From NCBI RefSeq assembly GCF_035582795.1, contig NC_134366.1, positions 139,710,756 through 139,774,755 on the forward strand: 64,000 bases of DNA, in the 5' to 3' direction. A program made the translations under genes and the position numbers. Below the pieces are notes generated by a model, which made no database searches, was not told the origin of the DNA, and saw only the letters and a list, made by a program, of their open reading frames with translations. Source of the DNA: Mycteria americana. Its lineage: Eukaryota; Chordata; Aves; Ciconiiformes; Ciconiidae. This document shows, one piece after another, positions 27,087-39,403 of the stretch (positions are counted from its first letter, which is position 1; each line of letters starts with the position of its first letter).

Positions 27087-27377
27087 ACAGAATCACAGAA
27101 TCACAGAATCACAGAATCACAGAATCATATAGGTTGGAAAATACCTTTAAGATCATCGAGTCCAACCATAAACCTAACACTGCCAAAACCACCACTACAC
27201 CATGTCTCTAAGCACCTCATCCAAACGTCCTTTAAATACCTCCAGGGATGGCAACTCAACCACTTCCCTGGGAAGCCTGTTCCAATGCTTGATAACCCTC
27301 TCGGTGAAGAAAAATTTCCTAATATCCAGTCTAAACCTCCCCTGGCGCAACTTGAGGCCATTTCCTCTTGTCCTTAG
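27087..27377 (-). mobile_element. CR1 LINE 3'-end fragment
   Basis: Read on the minus strand, this is the well-known avian CR1 tail: protein-poor 3' sequence with the conserved stretch around TTGGACTCGATGATCTTAAAGG, ending in several copies of ATTCTGTG. On the + strand the tail appears as about four to five AGAATCAC units at 27087-27127. About 290 bp survive, so it is a typical severely 5'-truncated copy. It carries no intact coding sequence. Confidence 0.93.
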
Positions 27378-28370
27378 CTAGATATACATTTTATTTTCAC
27401 TGTAACCTTGATTTAATTGATTAAACTAGTTACACTATAATTTCAAGCAGGTACTAGCTCCACTTCTGTCAATCATATGACAGACAAATTCATGGGCTTA
27501 TCCAATTCCTATTGAAAAAAATAAAGCAATTCCCATTCACTTACACTCACTCTGGATCTGCCATTTCTTCTACGTTAAGCACTAGTGGGCAGTTTGCTAT
27601 TTGTCGTGAAATAATTGATTTCCTGTCTCCAGCTGAGATAGCCTTTTGCTGTTCAACAAAAAAATATTAGAACTGACTTGATATGGATTTAATCTGTTAA
27701 CAAGCCCAAAGTAATGCTCATTAGTTTTGTGCTAAATAAACAGTATTCAGGGTTGCTGAACTGAATTCCACTGAATTCCACTCCATTGATGCTGAACTGA
27801 ATACATATGCCTCTTCCCAAACTGTGAAGACTGCCTTCATCTGTGACTACTTAAGGTCTCCAATCTTTGCCAGTCTAACAGACACCCCCAGTATCATCCT
27901 CAACTTTTGTTCATAATTAATTACAGCAGGTTTCTTCAGGGTAGTGCTGAAGATCCAGCTAATAGTCACACTTGCAATCCATTGTCTATTACTTGTGCCT
28001 AGTGCAATTTCTCTGGTCTCCAAGATCTCTGACACCACTTTTTGGTCACAATATTTACTAAATATATCCTGCAAATTTTAGCAATGTTGTACTTGATTTT
28101 CTACTATGTAGCTAATGTGCCACTAGTGTTCTAATAGACTTTAATGGCCCCTGTGTTCAGATTCAGAGAGACTCAGTCCACATTCCCAGGGTTCTCATTT
28201 TCCCATATTATCCACTGGAAGATTGCCTTATATGAAGCCACCTCCATATTCAGCCATAATCAAATGCTCAAACCTACATTTTACTAAATCCTGTGCTGAA
28301 ATTCTAGGTGGTGCAAACCCCAAGGTCATCCTTCCCTAAAGCAATAATAAAGTCATTATGTAAATGCAGG

Positions 28371-28493
28371 TTGCCCACCACAGAGTGCAGGAGGGATGTA
28401 TTCTATTACTGTTATCCTAATAGCATAAATACAAAACCCAGTAATTTACCTGTAACAGAATGCAGGAGAGATGTATTTCATTACTATTAATTT
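28371..28493. repeat. Imperfect 75-bp-period duplication
   Basis: A segment beginning ACAGAGTGCAGGAGGGATGT at 28380 recurs with a few substitutions at 28455 (ACAGAATGCAGGAGAGATGT), and similarity continues through the TTACTATTA-like tail. This is an old local duplication with a 75-base period and no known function. Confidence 0.8.
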
Positions 28494-31400
28494 AAACCAG
28501 AAGTATACCAGCCTGCTCTCAAAGAACATAGGATCCTTTCCTAAGCAGATTTATCCCCTCTGAGAGTCTAGGTCTTCTAAGGCAAATATTAGTCTATGGA
28601 ATGGGAAGGTCAGCACAAAGTGGAAGAGGGATAGATATGGAAAGGCTTTGTGAAAAAACTGGAGTTCACGCAGGGCTCTCAAGCAGGAAGGGTATCAGCT
28701 ACACCGAAAGGCTTTACGACTGAATTTCTGAAGTGAAGGATGTGCCAAGACAGTAGTAGTTTCTCAGGTCAGGTAAACCTACCAGAGCTACTTTCAAAAT
28801 ACCTTGCTTAGCTATAGCTGTGCTTGAAGAAGTTTGAGTGACCTAGTGGTAAAATCTCAGCTTTAACTACCTGTTATTACCCCTCCTGCTAGACTTATTA
28901 TCATTATGATTATGCTGATGTTATCATCAGTGGTCTCCCATGCATACTGGAATTGGTATGCAGCAAACTACTACGTCCCTTGAGCCTCCTCAGACAGAGA
29001 CCTGAAGGACAGTGCACTGCAGAAGCGAAGGCAGTCCCTTTGACTACCTGCCCTCAGCTTCACCACTACACATATTGGCTCCCAGTCTGGGTGATCTTGA
29101 TAGGACAGCACATCCCTGGACACATGCCACTTAAGAAATTACTACTTGGGTAGAGTCACCACTGAACTTCATGGAACTATGAATAAACATCCAGAAGTAC
29201 TTGAATTCACTAGCTTAATGGGAACTTGGGTCTGTCAAGCTGAACTGAAGACAGAGCAGTGGCTGCTCATCTACTGATGAACTAGTAGCCACTTCTCATA
29301 TCTAAAGATATGATAAGGAGTGTCTGTGGAGCTAGTAATGAAATCTTTAGTGAAAACCTCCTAAATGAGCATTGCTAGACTAAGCTTTTAAGGTGACATT
29401 CATCCCAGTGCAAAAGAGACAAAAAGAAAAGACTGTGTATCGCTTAGGCACCAGATAAGTACAACACTAAGAGCTTAACCTTCATATATGGAGGTTAATG
29501 TCAGACTTAATGAATATCCCTGAAAGATCAATGAAGAACATTCAAATTGAGTCCTTAAAAATATTAATAATAATGATCTAGGAAAAAGTGGAAATGAAAG
29601 GTCAGAATTCTAAATAATGTCATCAAGGAAGGAGATCAAGAGTAGCAGAGAGAAGCTGTTCAGTGATTACACATGCTGTCAGAGCCATTATCAGATGTGT
29701 TCCTGAAAGGGCAACTGTGATAGAGCTGTAAGCTGAACTAAATTTATGTTATTCTGTTAAATTATTCCCTTCTCCTCCATCTTATTTTTCAAAAATTAAA
29801 CACTGTATTCTATGTGGAGCTGTTAGACCTGTGCCAGGAGTCTGCAATCAGAGGTTATGCTAGAGAGGTAAAAAGAGATGAAAGGTGTACTCTGAAAGGG
29901 TGGATGTGCACAAGCAGTGGCAATTTTCCACTTGTAATGATGGTTTGCAGGCCCTCTAGGATAACTACAAAGGATGTCTGTTTTGAGACTTCATGACAGA
30001 ATGATATAAACTTCTTTCGTACTATATCATGAAATTCTGTCTTCACTCTTGCAAGTACTGACTCAGCTCCAATAATGACAAAGCAGGGGCTGAGGTCAGC
30101 GTACCTGACCTGACTGGAGGCTGATGTCTTATGTATTTCTCAGTAATAGTTTTAGGATAATATTAAATTGGTGGCTAGGTCTAATTTTAGTAACTGGCAA
30201 TGAATTTTTCCATGACTTAAGACAAGGAGTATTTGCAAACATATACAATACAACTATTCTTACATAATTTTCAGTGTTGCAGGACTATTAAGATTGGCAT
30301 GCTTAAGGCTTGCCATAACTCCATCATGTTCCAGTTTGGACCAAACCAAGTAGGGTATATCCCTATTTGTCTCCTTTTTCATGTCTCCTGGCCAAGGACC
30401 TTATGTAAATAAAGAGCATTAGCCAGTAAGGGCCATACCCTGTTATCAGTAGCAAAATGTCTTGCCTGTTTGTTGAACTTTTTCAGTGTGGCCTGTTGAA
30501 ACCTCAGATTCAAAGTAACAGACTTCTAAGTCTGCCAGACTGTTCATGATGTGAGCCGTGACACACAGGTACACATTTTGAGTGCAGAATTGCCAGCAGG
30601 AAGGTGTGAGCTCAATACAGTGCTCTCTGCAGAGCAGCACAATGTAGAATCGTGGGCCAGAAGCAAGAGGTGATGCTTGTAACTGGGAAGTCCCAGGGAC
30701 AGTTGAAAGGACATAATGAAGAGACCAGGGACAGAGATGCTGTCTCATGACCTTGTTCTGCAGTGTCTAGCAAGGAACAGCGGTGGCAGCTGCTGAAGGC
30801 AGTGCTGTGGTGCTGTACTGATAAGTGCTATTATTAGCCGGTAAAATATCCTTGTACTTACCCAGTTTGTACAAATGTAGAAATGTGCTTCTCCTTTGCT
30901 TTGCTGAAGGAAAGTATAATGGCCTCTTCCCCTAAATATCTACAGGCTGATGTCCTGACTATCCTTGAAAATCCTCATGTGATAATGCTTATAGCTGGAA
31001 GGCAGCTCAATTTGTAGTGTTGTCTTTGCTGCTCCAATGAGCATCTCATTTGGATAGTCCCGGGTGTCAAGAACAGGACACACACAGATTTAGGCAGATG
31101 TACAAGACAGCGCTCCTACTGAGCAAAACTTTTTGTTCCATTCAGTTGCAAACTCAGCATCACAATCTGAAGACTGTTGGCAGTAAAGGATGCTGCTGAT
31201 TTAAACTGGTTTCCATAAACTTCCCATCAAGCCTACAAATATGTCTTCCACTTTCATGGGCTTGCTCCCTCAGAGAAATGAAAACCTCCATGATTTGTCC
31301 TTCTGCTTCTGCCAGTGTGGCTGTGAGTCAGTGGACTGTCTGGGCACAAGCTGGGAGCTGTGTGCTACAGGCTAAGGACACTTTCGTGCCAGATACAGCA

Positions 31401-31864
31401 CGGCCTGCTGGCTACAGTATTTGGTAGCCCTCTGGTTTCTCTGAAGAACCTAGACCAACTCCAGCTATCTATCTGCCCAAATCTAGATCTAAACACCTCT
31501 TTCCCAAGAGCAGATGCTTCTGAGAATATATAGCTTAGTGCCCAAGAAACTTGATACAGTTCTCCAGAAATTTATCAGAAGTCTTTCAAAAGCTGAATGA
31601 TGACTATTTTTTCTGAGTTTTTTTCTAAAGCCAGAGCTAAAGATACTGCCAGAGCACTTTATTTGAAGATAATATCATATATTTAAAAGCAGGAAGAGAT
31701 GAATATGTAACAGTCTGATAAATTTCAGTGCCTATGGAGGCTAGAGATTTGAAAAGTAATGAGCCTATATTGCTGATGTTATTTAAATGGTCTAGATCCT
31801 ACCCTAGATCTCACCCTGGAACAAAAACTAAGCAAACAACATTGCTAATACAGTTTTACCTTAT

Positions 31865-31928
31865 TCAATAAAATTGAATCCTTTTAAATTAAATAAAATT
31901 AATAAGATTAAATAAAATTAAATCCTTT
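31865..31928. repeat. AATAAAATTA-type AT-rich tandem repeat
   Basis: Repeated AAATAAAATTAA-like units, with a flanking motif AATCCTTTT present at both ends (near 31877 and 31920). It is a degenerate AT-rich minisatellite in the KCNB2 intron. Confidence 0.75.
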
Positions 31929-34900
31929 TCACAATATCAGTTGTTGCAGAACTGCAAGGAGCAATTTGAAGCCTATTCCATTGCACCTTTATTTTCTGCC
32001 TCAGTTGTATGCACATTGTATGCAGAAATCCTCACAGTGCTGGCAATAACGAGCAATGAGATGGGTGCACAGGAGAAAAAGCCAGGTTTTAGTGACAATT
32101 TAATACTGGGAAACCACTACATTTTCAGGAGATTGCTACCAGTCCTTGCCCCCCCAAAAATCAGAAACAACAGTATCTGGAGCAGCCTGTTAAGACTGCA
32201 TCGTTAACTCAAGGAATGTTTTACTATTAATTGCATCAGCAGCGGATTCAAATGTCTCATATCCAGCCCATAAGGAAGGAATTTAAATATGTCCATTCTT
32301 TTAGAAACATTTTGCAATTTATAAGGAAATCTTTTTAAAGTTTAATAAGAGTTGGATTTTTATGTGTTTTTGTAGAACCATAGCTAAATGACATAAGCTG
32401 CCAGAATCTGTCATTTAAACAGAGTATTGTTTATATTCTGAAATGCAGATTAAAAATAGTATGTCAAGAAGTATATAGCCAAATTGTGGTCATAGATTGA
32501 TTACATGGAGTACGCAAAATTTTCCAGGCATTTCAGTCCAGAATACAGTTCCAGAAACAGGCCCAGAACACACGAAGTTTTGCTGGGAAAGATTCAGTCA
32601 GCGGTGGGTTTTTTACTCTTCTGTATCAGCATAGCTAGCCTAGCAGATTGCTACAGGCCTTTCTTATAAACTCGGTGCCTCTGTTAATATAAGCTATAGC
32701 TGTTCTGTGAGGATTTACCAGCATAATACTATCTGCAAAGTGTTCTTTATGTAGACTCAGAATAGGGAGTCCCCTTTGTTTCTTCTTTTCTCATATTTGC
32801 TCTTGTTCTTCCTGCCAATTTCTGCCTAATGAATTGTAAAATCTAATCAATTGCAATAATTAAAACATACTGTGTGTGGAATGATGCACAACTTTAACTA
32901 CATAACAAAGTCCCAGACAAATAAAAGCTTGAGATTCTTACATTAGAAGAAACCAAAATACTTTCCTTTGCTGTAAATTTTTTTCACCAAGAACAGACTC
33001 ATACTTATAGATGAGATGTATAAAACACTAAAAATTCCAGGCTTGCTATTCTGTATATTTTATTGAAATAGCTGGCAGAGTTCAGGCTTGTGTGTTACCA
33101 GCACATAAATGAATGGCTGGAACAAACAGATAGATGGTTGTTGTCAATAAAACACCCTGGGTGGCAAGTCTGAACAGGAAACTTTTGTGTTCAAGACCTA
33201 TAAAATGCATGGAGTTTTAGTGTTGTCACACAGTGTAAGAAGGGGTGCTATACATTGACTCACCTCTTTTCTAGGCTCTTTTGTGTGCTGGTAAACATTT
33301 AGGCATAAAATAAATTCCCTATGACAGATTGAAATGCCAGTGTTTCCTAATTAAAACCAGTTTAATGACAACTGGGCAGATACATTCTCATGATTTTCTT
33401 TTTTAAGAACAACGCATGTCAAGTAATTGGGTTCTTGTATTATACAAGTTTTTCCTATGCTGTCATTTACATTCTGATGCCAGCCCCAATGAGGAAGCCA
33501 TCAGTTCGACAGAAACTGCAAGCTCAACAATTCAGACCTGTGCCATGTTCATTTGTTCTTTGAATCCTGAAAGTATAATTATGTTATTACGTTAGAGAAC
33601 TCAAGCATGCATTAGTTATTTCACAGTGATTTCAGTGAAGTGGAGAACTTAGTACAACTTATTTAAGCTTCAAACTTTTTCACAGTGAAATCTGATACAG
33701 GCAACTTTCACAGTTTGAAAGGTAGTTATTGCTCTCCACTAGTGTTGCCTTTTTGTCTGCCTCTGTCCTAGCTATGGGACATCACAAATTTCATTGATCA
33801 GCCCTGCCTAGGTATGCAGTGTTATTGCCTTCATTCTTTACTAAGAGTGGCTTCTTTTGCTGTTGTGGGTAGCAGAATTTTTGAAGGGAGGTATAGCCCT
33901 CCTAAGTAGGATAGATTAACCAGAGTATGTTTTCTGAATGGGTTGTATGAAGGATGAAGACAGTTGGTGCACAACTCACTTGGCAGGAGAAATGAATGGA
34001 TCTTATTCCTCCAATAAATATGGCTTAAAAAAAAAACAAAAAAGGCAGAAGCAGCACTGGTAGGGAGAGATATAAATCTGTTTGAAATACTTCAAAATAT
34101 GAAAGGTGCTACCTGTTCTGTACTATTATTAGCTGGAAAAGGCCAAAGGTAGCACATAAGTACAAGATGATGCCAAATATGGACCCTCACACCATGAGCA
34201 ATTTCAGATGTGCTTAGAGAGCTGAATTTGTGCATAGTAACCCACAGCTGAAACAGGCTTACTGCTATTTTTCTCAAAGTTACAGTGAGGTGGCCTTTCC
34301 GTCTCTGGAGCTGTTATCACCACGGTGACCAATCTCTCCCCATATATTCATCACACTTGCATTCTGCTTAGCTGCATTTCACTCTTCTTGGGTATTGCAG
34401 CAATTTTGTCAGATTTAGTGTGTCCTTGGAAGTACACCAAACATCACCAAATGGATTTAACAGTACCATTTCTGAGAAATGAGAGCAAATGCTTTCATGA
34501 ATGAGCTTAAACTGAGCTTTAAAACAGAACAAAAAAAATTATTTTAGTATTTCTAATAGAAACTTGGATTTACTTAGGACTTCTAACCAAAACAATATAT
34601 TTTTTCCAAGTGAAGTAATATAACAATTTTTGCATGACTTTAACACTTCACACACTATCTCAAAGCTGCCCATAATTCCTTTGAGTATAAATAACTAAAC
34701 TTTGTAGTGAAACCGTTAGGTGCTCTGATAGATTCATTTCTTTTCTCATAATACTGGTTCTGTAAATGAGAATGAGCAGCTATTCCAAGCAAAATGGAAG
34801 GCTGTGAGGTACGGAGGTGCCTGAACTTTATCAAAATGAATGACTAAATATTTCAGAAAACCTATCTCCTGAGACAGAAATCGAAACATTATTTCTAGGA

Positions 34901-35600
34901 AGCATTCATCTACTTACACATTTTAATCATGATGAGAAACTGGGTTCACCATCATACTACTGCTTACTTTTTAACATCTTGCTCTCAACCTAATTCAGGG
35001 CCAATACCTTCAATTCTTGTAGCACCTGAAATTTGTCTAGACATGACAATTCGGCAGGACTAGTCTCCTGAACAATGCTTCTTGTTTATTTTTCTCAACT
35101 TTGACTTTTGGCTCATAAATTTATGCATGGCTAGGAAGGTGTGCACTATGTAGTACTAAACTGACAGCTTACACACGGTATTTCCCAATCACTTCTCCAC
35201 ACTGTGTAAAGTTTTACATAATTACACTTAATGCAGAAAATTAATACTGTTCTGCACATTAGCAGGAAATGTATATCCTTCACATGGTAACTTGCAATAA
35301 TAAATATCCCCTCCCATTGTAATTTTAAAATGGTAAGACCAGTCATGGCTTGCTTTCTGAAATGAATTGGCTTACTGCAGGCAGTAAAACCATCAGGTTT
35401 TGACCACGTCTAAGACAATTCTAATGTTTTCTCTCTGTGCAAAAATCAAAACATTAAAGCAAAATAATGAATGCAGCAGCCAAAGCAGCTTCTACCATTC
35501 CGAGTTTATTTGACACATGAACATTTGAAAGGATTTAAGCAAGCCCTGACAAATACACTTGTATCAGTCTAACCAAAACATTGTTTATTTTGTTTTACAG

Positions 35601-37763
35601 ATTTTGGCCATTGTGTCCATTCTGTTCATCGTACTGTCCACTATTGCTTTGTCTCTTAACACACTGCCAGAGCTTCAAGAAATAGATGAATTTGGGCAGC
35701 CAAATGACAACCCTCAGCTAGCACACGTTGAAGCTGTGTGTATTGCTTGGTTTACCATGGAGTACCTTTTGCGTTTTCTGTCCTCACCAAATAAGTGGAA
35801 GTTCTTCAAAGGCCCGTTAAATGTCATTGACTTACTAGCTATCTTGCCGTACTATGTCACCATTTTCCTCACGGAGTCCAATAAAAGTGTCCTGCAGTTC
35901 CAAAACGTCAGACGTGTGGTTCAGATATTTCGTATTATGAGGATCCTAAGGATTCTTAAGCTTGCCAGACATTCAACAGGCCTTCAGTCTTTAGGTTTTA
36001 CGCTCAGGCGCAGTTACAATGAATTGGGCTTGTTGATATTATTTTTAGCCATGGGAATAATGATATTTTCAAGTCTTGTATTCTTTGCTGAAAAGGATGA
36101 GGATGCTACAAAATTTACCAGTATCCCTGCATCATTCTGGTGGGCAACAATCACTATGACTACCGTAGGATACGGTGACATTTATCCTAAGACGTTATTA
36201 GGTAAAATAGTTGGAGGACTTTGCTGTATCGCTGGAGTGCTGGTCATAGCCCTGCCCATACCAATTATTGTGAACAATTTCTCAGAGTTTTATAAGGAGC
36301 AGAAAAGACAGGAGAAGGCAATTAAGAGGAGAGAAGCACTTGAGCGAGCTAAAAGAAATGGCAGTATTGTCTCCATGAACCTGAAAGATGCCTTTGCTCG
36401 CAGTATGGAAATGATAGATGTAGCAGTAGATTCCGGTAAGCCTGGAGAAGCAGCCAATCCAAAGGAGACACCTGACGACAACCACCTGTCCCCAAGCCGG
36501 TGGAAATGGGCCAGAAGGACAATGTCTGAAACAAGCTCAAACAAGTCTTATGAGAACAAATACCAGGAAGTTAGTCAACAAGACTCCCACGAGCAATTAA
36601 ACAATGCCGCAGCATCCTCCAGCCCGCAGCACCTCAGTGCCCAAAAACTGGAGATGTTGTATAATGAAATTACTAAAACTCAGTCTCAGCCTAATCTTAA
36701 CGCTGGTTACCAAGACCAGTCAGCAAAGCCACCTGTGTATGAAGAAGAAATAGAAATGGAAGAAGTTACAGGTCAGAGAGATCCGTTGCCAACGGGACCT
36801 ACGGACATCATAACAGACATGAGAAGCACATCCAGTATCGACAGTTTTGCCAGTTGTGCGACCGACTTCACGGAAACAGAGAGGTCTCCCCTTTCTCTGT
36901 TTCCTGGCTCTCACTTGCAAATGAGATTTCCAGCTGACGCCATTAACCTGGAAGACAACCAAAGAGTAAGGAGTTCTCAGTTTATACCGTTCACAAAAGA
37001 CAGAATGTTTTCTCCAACCGATGTCACCTTTGACTATAATCCAATCGACAGAGCTGTTACCAGTGACGGCAGTGGATCCCAAACTGTTTTGCATGGTCAT
37101 TTGCATTTAGACACTGCCATGGAAAGCCCCAAAAGTTCCCTGAAAGGTAGCAACCCATTGAAATCTAGATCCCTTAAAGTTAATTTTAAAGACAATAGAG
37201 GTGGTGCTCCACAAACTCCACCGAGCACTGCAAGGCCGCTGCCAGTAATGGCAGGAGCAGACTTCACACAGGCTACCCCTCAGCACATCAGCACCATTCT
37301 TCTAGAAGAAAATTCACCCCAAGGTGAGCGACCTTTACTTGGAGCTGACGCATCAGCACTTTGTCAGGGACCTGTTAAAAAATCATCCCCTCTCTTTCCC
37401 AAACAAAAGATTTTCACTTTCCCTTCAAAAGAGAGGAGGAGCTTCACTGAAATAGACACTGGAGAAGAAGAAGAGTTTATGGAGTTACATGGTATAAAAC
37501 ATGAAAAGCAACAGGATATCAAGACAAATTGCTGTGGGGATAAACACAGTGACGGCAACCATTTAACAGAGGAGCCACAGGTCAGCTCTTCACCCAAAAG
37601 CATGAGCCACAACTGTACCCAAGACATTTACCATGCTGTGGGTGAGGTAAAGAAAGACAGTAACCAAGAAGGTCACAAAATGGAAAACCATTTATTTGCC
37701 CCAGAAATTCATTCAAGTCCAGGAGAAACTGGTTACTGTCCCACACGCGAAACTAGCATGTGA
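35601..37763 (+). CDS. KCNB2: KCNB2 terminal coding exon (Kv2.2 potassium channel)
   Basis: Encodes the last 720 residues of the voltage-gated delayed-rectifier K+ channel alpha subunit Kv2.2, a plasma-membrane tetramer that can co-assemble with Kv2.1 and silent Kv subunits. The start is the acceptor AG at 35599-35600 (phase 0). The N-terminal T1 domain sits in an upstream exon outside the window, and human Kv2.2 is 911 residues, so the fit is good. Exon residues: S1 1-20, S2 40-60, S3 71-90, S4 103-123 with regularly spaced Arg/Lys ([20 protein letters not shown]), S5 141-163, and pore helix plus filter TVGYGD at 188-193 (36162-36179). S6 is 201-227 and carries the Kv2 gating motif PIP (36255-36263). 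The long cytoplasmic tail holds [26 protein letters not shown], the clustering/FFAT-like motif [15 protein letters not shown] (36831-36875), and ends PTRETSM. The tail sequence distinguishes Kv2.2 from Kv2.1. The reading frame is intact. Confidence 0.97.
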   Translation: MLAIVSILFIVLSTIALSLNTLPELQEIDEFGQPNDNPQLAHVEAVCIAWFTMEYLLRFLSSPNKWKFFKGPLNVIDLLAILPYYVTIFLTESNKSVLQFQNVRRVVQIFRIMRILRILKLARHSTGLQSLGFTLRRSYNELGLLILFLAMGIMIFSSLVFFAEKDEDATKFTSIPASFWWATITMTTVGYGDIYPKTLLGKIVGGLCCIAGVLVIALPIPIIVNNFSEFYKEQKRQEKAIKRREALERAKRNGSIVSMNLKDAFARSMEMIDVAVDSGKPGEAANPKETPDDNHLSPSRWKWARRTMSETSSNKSYENKYQEVSQQDSHEQLNNAAASSSPQHLSAQKLEMLYNEITKTQSQPNLNAGYQDQSAKPPVYEEEIEMEEVTGQRDPLPTGPTDIITDMRSTSSIDSFASCATDFTETERSPLSLFPGSHLQMRFPADAINLEDNQRVRSSQFIPFTKDRMFSPTDVTFDYNPIDRAVTSDGSGSQTVLHGHLHLDTAMESPKSSLKGSNPLKSRSLKVNFKDNRGGAPQTPPSTARPLPVMAGADFTQATPQHISTILLEENSPQGERPLLGADASALCQGPVKKSSPLFPKQKIFTFPSKERRSFTEIDTGEEEEFMELHGIKHEKQQDIKTNCCGDKHSDGNHLTEEPQVSSSPKSMSHNCTQDIYHAVGEVKKDSNQEGHKMENHLFAPEIHSSPGETGYCPTRETSM

Positions 37764-38640
37764 CTAGTTACAAAAGCAATAAAAATACCTTTTCGTAAAA
37801 CACAGTGTCGTGGCATTAGTAATGCCTATGAACTAAAACATGGAAAGCCTCAGAAAAATGCATAAAATGTTATTTTTGCATGGCATGAAGAGTTGTTTAG
37901 TTTAAATACTGTTTAATTAAAAAAAAAGACTGCTTTTTGTAACAAACTGAAAAAAAACGGGAAAAAAATGACTCAAGAACAGCGAATAAAATAAAGAAAG
38001 CTCTGTTAGGAGCCAGTGTTCTGCAACATCTGACATTTTTGATCCTTTCACTTATGATTGTAGACAGATTTTGAACTCTTTTAACTTTTTTTGTTTTCTT
38101 GGTTATAATGAATTTTAGAATTTGCACATGAAAGGATGAAATGTCAATGCATGCATTCATAAATATGTGAAACAAGGTGCTTTGAGCTTGCAAAATGCAT
38201 ATATTTGTAAATAGTTTGGGGCTGGGGGGAAAGCTACTGTTAACAAGGATTTATGGAAAAAGCATTTCCTGGGACACAGGTACTTCCTTCACAGCATGCT
38301 GCCTGGAGGTTTTGTACAGACTTATGTTGCAAAATTGCAACTTCTACTTAAAGCATCTCACGTACCTTGCTTTCTGTTAAAAAGCTCATGAGTATATCTG
38401 TTAATTAAGGACTACACAGTATTTTAGTTTATCTATGCTGTAAATCATGATTTTTTTTTATTTGCATAACTTTAGTTATTGCATTTGTCAGTTTAATTAA
38501 TGATCCTGTGAGGAAAAGCAAAGATTTAATGACCAGAACTTGAAGCATTTGATATTTTTATAGAAAACTGCCAACATTTCATAACTAAGAAAAAAAAGTT
38601 CCATTATAAAATAACATAGAGTTATTTCTGTGGCAATAAA
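37764..38640 (+). other. KCNB2: KCNB2 3' UTR with candidate poly(A) signals
   Basis: Sequence after the TGA at 37761-37763. AATAAA hexamers occur at 37779-37784 (only 16 bases after the stop), 37985-37990 and 37990-37995 (overlapping pair), and 38635-38640. The first is so close to the stop that it would give an almost UTR-less mRNA. The 37985 pair or later sites are more plausible. The true 3' end cannot be fixed from sequence alone, so the given end is a placeholder at the last clear hexamer. Confidence 0.55.
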
Positions 38641-39385
38641 TAGTGCCAAATGGCTATACAGACATACCCAAAAGTTCTCAATCTCTTAGAATATTTCTTT
38701 TAACTTGGCATTAAAAAAATATTACCCACATGCTTTTTTCCTTTGATTTAACAATATTTGCTTCTACATGATCTTTGAGCTCTCTTTCCCTTTTCTTTAC
38801 ATGCAGTGCCCATACTTCAATAATGGCAATGTTGCTGAAGCCGTTACGGTGTAAGGACATAAGAGACAAGCTTTGTAGGGGGAAGTAGTACTTTTTATTA
38901 TCACAAATCATATAGCTGGAAAAAACAGGCTTCAAGTACATGTGATTTGCCCCAGGTCTTCCATGCCCTGAAGCATGTCTGTGTTTTTCAGTTCAATCAT
39001 TTGGACTGACAGAAGGTATCACCTGATTCACCAACTTTGCCTCAACCTATACGCCCACGGCTGTTCCAAAAGCGGAGTATAGGCTTTCCCCTATACTTAA
39101 ATAAAGGGAAATGTCAATCCTGCCAAAGCATCTTTGGTTTCTCTGATACTCTCCAGCTTTGTAAAAGAAAGATGCTGAACCAAAGCCTTCATTACAAAGT
39201 ACCCATCTAAGCACTGTCTGAAAAAAGCTATTAATTTTTTATCCAGCACCAATAGCTTCCCCTCCTATAATATAAAAAAGGCTCTAGATCTCTTTAATTC
39301 CCTAATTCATAAAAAGTTTATTCATTAATCCTAATCATAAGCAAAAGTATGCCGCTACACAGGCATGTCTTACAAAATTTTTTAA

Positions 39386-39403
39386 TTTTTTTTTTTTTTT
39401 TTT
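39386..39403. repeat. Poly-T run (18 T)
   Basis: A run of 18 T followed by AGG. It looks like a polypyrimidine tract with an AG, but no coding exon follows, so it is scored as a homopolymer. Confidence 0.85.

Larger units (their letters stand above)
27378..35600 (+). other. KCNB2: KCNB2 last intron, 3' part and acceptor
   Basis: Intronic, AT-rich, no further exon recognised. The intron ends with a pyrimidine-rich tract and the acceptor TTTGTTTTACAG at 35589-35600, directly before the KCNB2 coding exon. Small repeats are listed separately. Open frames in this stretch are 100 codons or shorter with no family signature. Confidence 0.8.

Noticed and set aside
35559-35600. ATG at 35559 as the start of the potassium-channel protein
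   Set aside because: The 14 codons before 35601 are intron: they span a pyrimidine tract and acceptor AG, and match no Kv2 sequence. Homology begins exactly at the acceptor, in the middle of S1.
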